Below are positions 62,761 through 64,000 of a stretch of DNA of 64,000 nt, piece after piece. The notes beneath the pieces are model-generated. The model searched no databases. It saw nothing but the letters and a program-made list of their open reading frames with translations, and had not been told where the DNA came from. The stretch is from assembly GCA_963732585.1 (NCBI GenBank), contig CAVSZY010000003.1:248001-312000 (forward strand), in the 5' to 3' direction. Position 1 is the first letter of the stretch; each line of letters opens with the position of its first letter. Source of the stretch: WLMZ01 sp963732585 (GTDB lineage: Bacteria; Actinomycetota; Acidimicrobiia; Acidimicrobiales; Ilumatobacteraceae). The position numbers were made by a program, and so were the translations under genes.

Positions 62761-64000
62761 CTACAAGCTTGGAGCTGGCGACGAGGGCTCGGGGCTCGTC
62801 AGCCCTTGCTGCACCAAACTGGCGACCTCCGGGCCGTCGATCGTTTCCTTTTCGAGCAACGCCTCAGCGATCAGATCGAGGCCGCGGCGGTGCTTGCTGA
62901 GCAGCACTCGTGCCCGCTCCTGCTGCGCGTTGAGGATGATCGAGATCTCGCTGTCGAGCAGCTTGGCTGTTTCCTCGCTGTACTCGCGACCGCCGGTCAT
63001 GAGATCCTCGCCGAGGAACACCTGTTGCTGACCGCCCCAGGCCATCGGCCCCACACGATCGCTCATGCCCCACTCGCGCACCATGTGGCGGGCGATCTTG
63101 GTGGACTGCTCGATGTCGTTGGCCGCCCCGCTGTTGAGGCCACCAAAGACGAGCATCTCGGCAACACGCCCGCCCATTGCTTTGCAGATCGTGTCCTCGA
63201 AGTACTCCTTGGAGTAGGTGTGGCGCTCCTGCGGAAGGCTCCAGGTGACGCCCAGGGCCATGCCGCGGGGGAGAATTGTCACCTTGTGCAACGGGTCGCC
63301 ATGCGGCAGCACCGTGGCCAACAATGCGTGACCGCCCTCGTGATAGGCCGTCGCCCGCTTCTCCTCGGCGGAGAGCAACAAGCTCTCCCGGCGGGCACCG
63401 AGCACGACGCGGTCACGGGCATTTTCGAAGTCGATGCGACCGATCTCTTTCGAACCGCGACGAACAGCGAACAGCGCTGCTTCGTTGACCAGGTTGGCCA
63501 AATCGGCGCCGCTCATTCCCGGGGTGGCCTTGGCCATGATCTCGAGATCGGCGTCTGCGGCCATCCGCTTGTCGCGGCTGTGCACCTTCAAGATTGCCAA
63601 GCGCTCGTCGGATTCGGGCAACGGCACGACGATCTGGCGGTCGAAACGGCCGGGGCGCAACAGGGCTGCGTCGAGGATGTCGGGGCGGTTGGTGGCCGCC
63701 AAGATGACGATGCCCTCGCTGGTTTCAAAACCGTCCATCTCCGAGAGCATTTGGTTGAGGGTCTGCTCGCGCTCGTCGTGCCCGCCGCCAAGACCGGCGC
63801 CGCGCTTGCGGCCGATCGAATCGAGTTCGTCGATGAAGATGATCGCCCGACCCATCTTGCGGGCCTGCTGGAACAGGTCGCGAACACGGCTGGCACCGAC
63901 GCCGACGAACATCTCCATGAAATCCGACCCGGTGACGGACAGGAAACCGACGCCGGCTTCGCCGGCGACGGCCCTGGCAAACAGCGTTTTGCCGGTGCCA
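62761..64000 (-). CDS. ftsH: ATP-dependent zinc metalloprotease FtsH (partial, 5' end outside the window)
   Basis: The last 413 codons of ftsH; the gene continues past the right edge. It starts in this window just after the Walker A region ('GTGKTLFARAVAGEAGVGFL'). Walker B is 'AIIFIDELDSIGRKRGAGLG', the second region of homology 'VILAATNRPDILDAALLRPG' with 'RFDRQIVVPLP' (Arg finger), then the protease motif 'ATAYHEGGHALLATVLPHGD' (HEGGH zinc ligands), and the third ligand region 'GAANDIEQSTKIARHMVREW'. The C-terminal tail is Pro/Ser-rich ('SPEPSSPAPSL'). FtsH degrades membrane and short-lived cytoplasmic proteins. Its frame is open across all 1240 bases with no disruption. Confidence 0.96.
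   Translation of the reverse strand, partial: GTGKTLFARAVAGEAGVGFLSVTGSDFMEMFVGVGASRVRDLFQQARKMGRAIIFIDELDSIGRKRGAGLGGGHDEREQTLNQMLSEMDGFETSEGIVILAATNRPDILDAALLRPGRFDRQIVVPLPESDERLAILKVHSRDKRMAADADLEIMAKATPGMSGADLANLVNEAALFAVRRGSKEIGRIDFENARDRVVLGARRESLLLSAEEKRATAYHEGGHALLATVLPHGDPLHKVTILPRGMALGVTWSLPQERHTYSKEYFEDTICKAMGGRVAEMLVFGGLNSGAANDIEQSTKIARHMVREWGMSDRVGPMAWGGQQQVFLGEDLMTGGREYSEETAKLLDSEISIILNAQQERARVLLSKHRRGLDLIAEALLEKETIDGPEVASLVQQGLTSPEPSSPAPSL

Noticed and set aside
1..64000. tRNA, rRNA, riboswitch or CRISPR array
   Set aside because: I scanned for cloverleaf-like arms, conserved rRNA stretches and regular repeats and found none I could defend.

Overview
The window looks like a chromosomal stretch from a GC-rich actinobacterium, most probably class Acidimicrobiia. 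This is an inference from gene content: coenzyme F420 biosynthesis (cofD) beside an F420-dependent oxidoreductase, an actinobacterial-type DapD, an LpdA-like flavoprotein, a DUF5719-type protein and an Actinobacteria-style biotin carboxylase/BCCP fusion. No rRNA, tRNA or CRISPR array was found.

Layout. (1) 1-5.7 kb: a compact module of two ParB-like proteins translationally coupled to a TSPPY-type DNA methyltransferase, convergent with a sigma-70-like factor and a 604-aa GHKL (MORC/Hsp90-like) ATPase that ends in a strong hairpin. (2) 5.7-20.6 kb: an accessory 'graveyard' holding four copies or fragments of a tandem-HTH regulator family, a HEPN-type gene with a partner, a ribbon-helix-helix antitoxin with a broken toxin (and a second broken toxin copy), lipoproteins, an IS1182 transposase, an ISL3-family element sitting inside an M23 peptidase gene, and an IS3 element inside an IS66 element that is itself inside an older IS66 remnant. 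VapB/VapC close the region. (3) 20.6-40.7 kb: mostly metabolic and housekeeping genes: RecQ with a phosphoribosyltransferase-like tail, CoA-transferase plus acyl-CoA dehydrogenase, DUF1330, CotH-like lipoprotein, Fic protein, DapD, LysS, an M15-type peptidase, a cytochrome c/copper monooxygenase-like lipoprotein, LpdA-like flavoprotein, RDD protein, acyl-CoA carboxylase alpha subunit and BirA. (4) 40.8-62.8 kb: a cell-surface polysaccharide locus: LCP ligase, RmlA-C-B-D (dTDP-rhamnose), GDP-fucose synthase-like enzyme, four GT4 glycosyltransferases, a nucleotidyltransferase and epimerase pair, CofD and an F420 enzyme, a Wzx-like flippase, a very large GT2/membrane protein, DUF5719 and a thioredoxin-like protein. 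FtsH runs off the right edge.

Many well-conserved genes here are broken by single-base indels (RecQ, acyl-CoA dehydrogenase six times, RmlA, BirA, LCP, GT2, VapC, methyltransferases). Most are +1 insertions, several in or beside G/C runs. I read most of these as sequence errors rather than true pseudogenes; gene extents below follow the reconstructed reading. The IS insertions with target-site duplications are real rearrangements, independent of that problem.

Functionally, the right half would make and export a rhamnose- and probably deoxyhexose-containing surface glycan: Rml enzymes and nucleotidyltransferases make NDP-sugars, GT4/GT2 enzymes assemble them, the flippase exports the lipid-linked product and the LCP protein attaches it to the wall.
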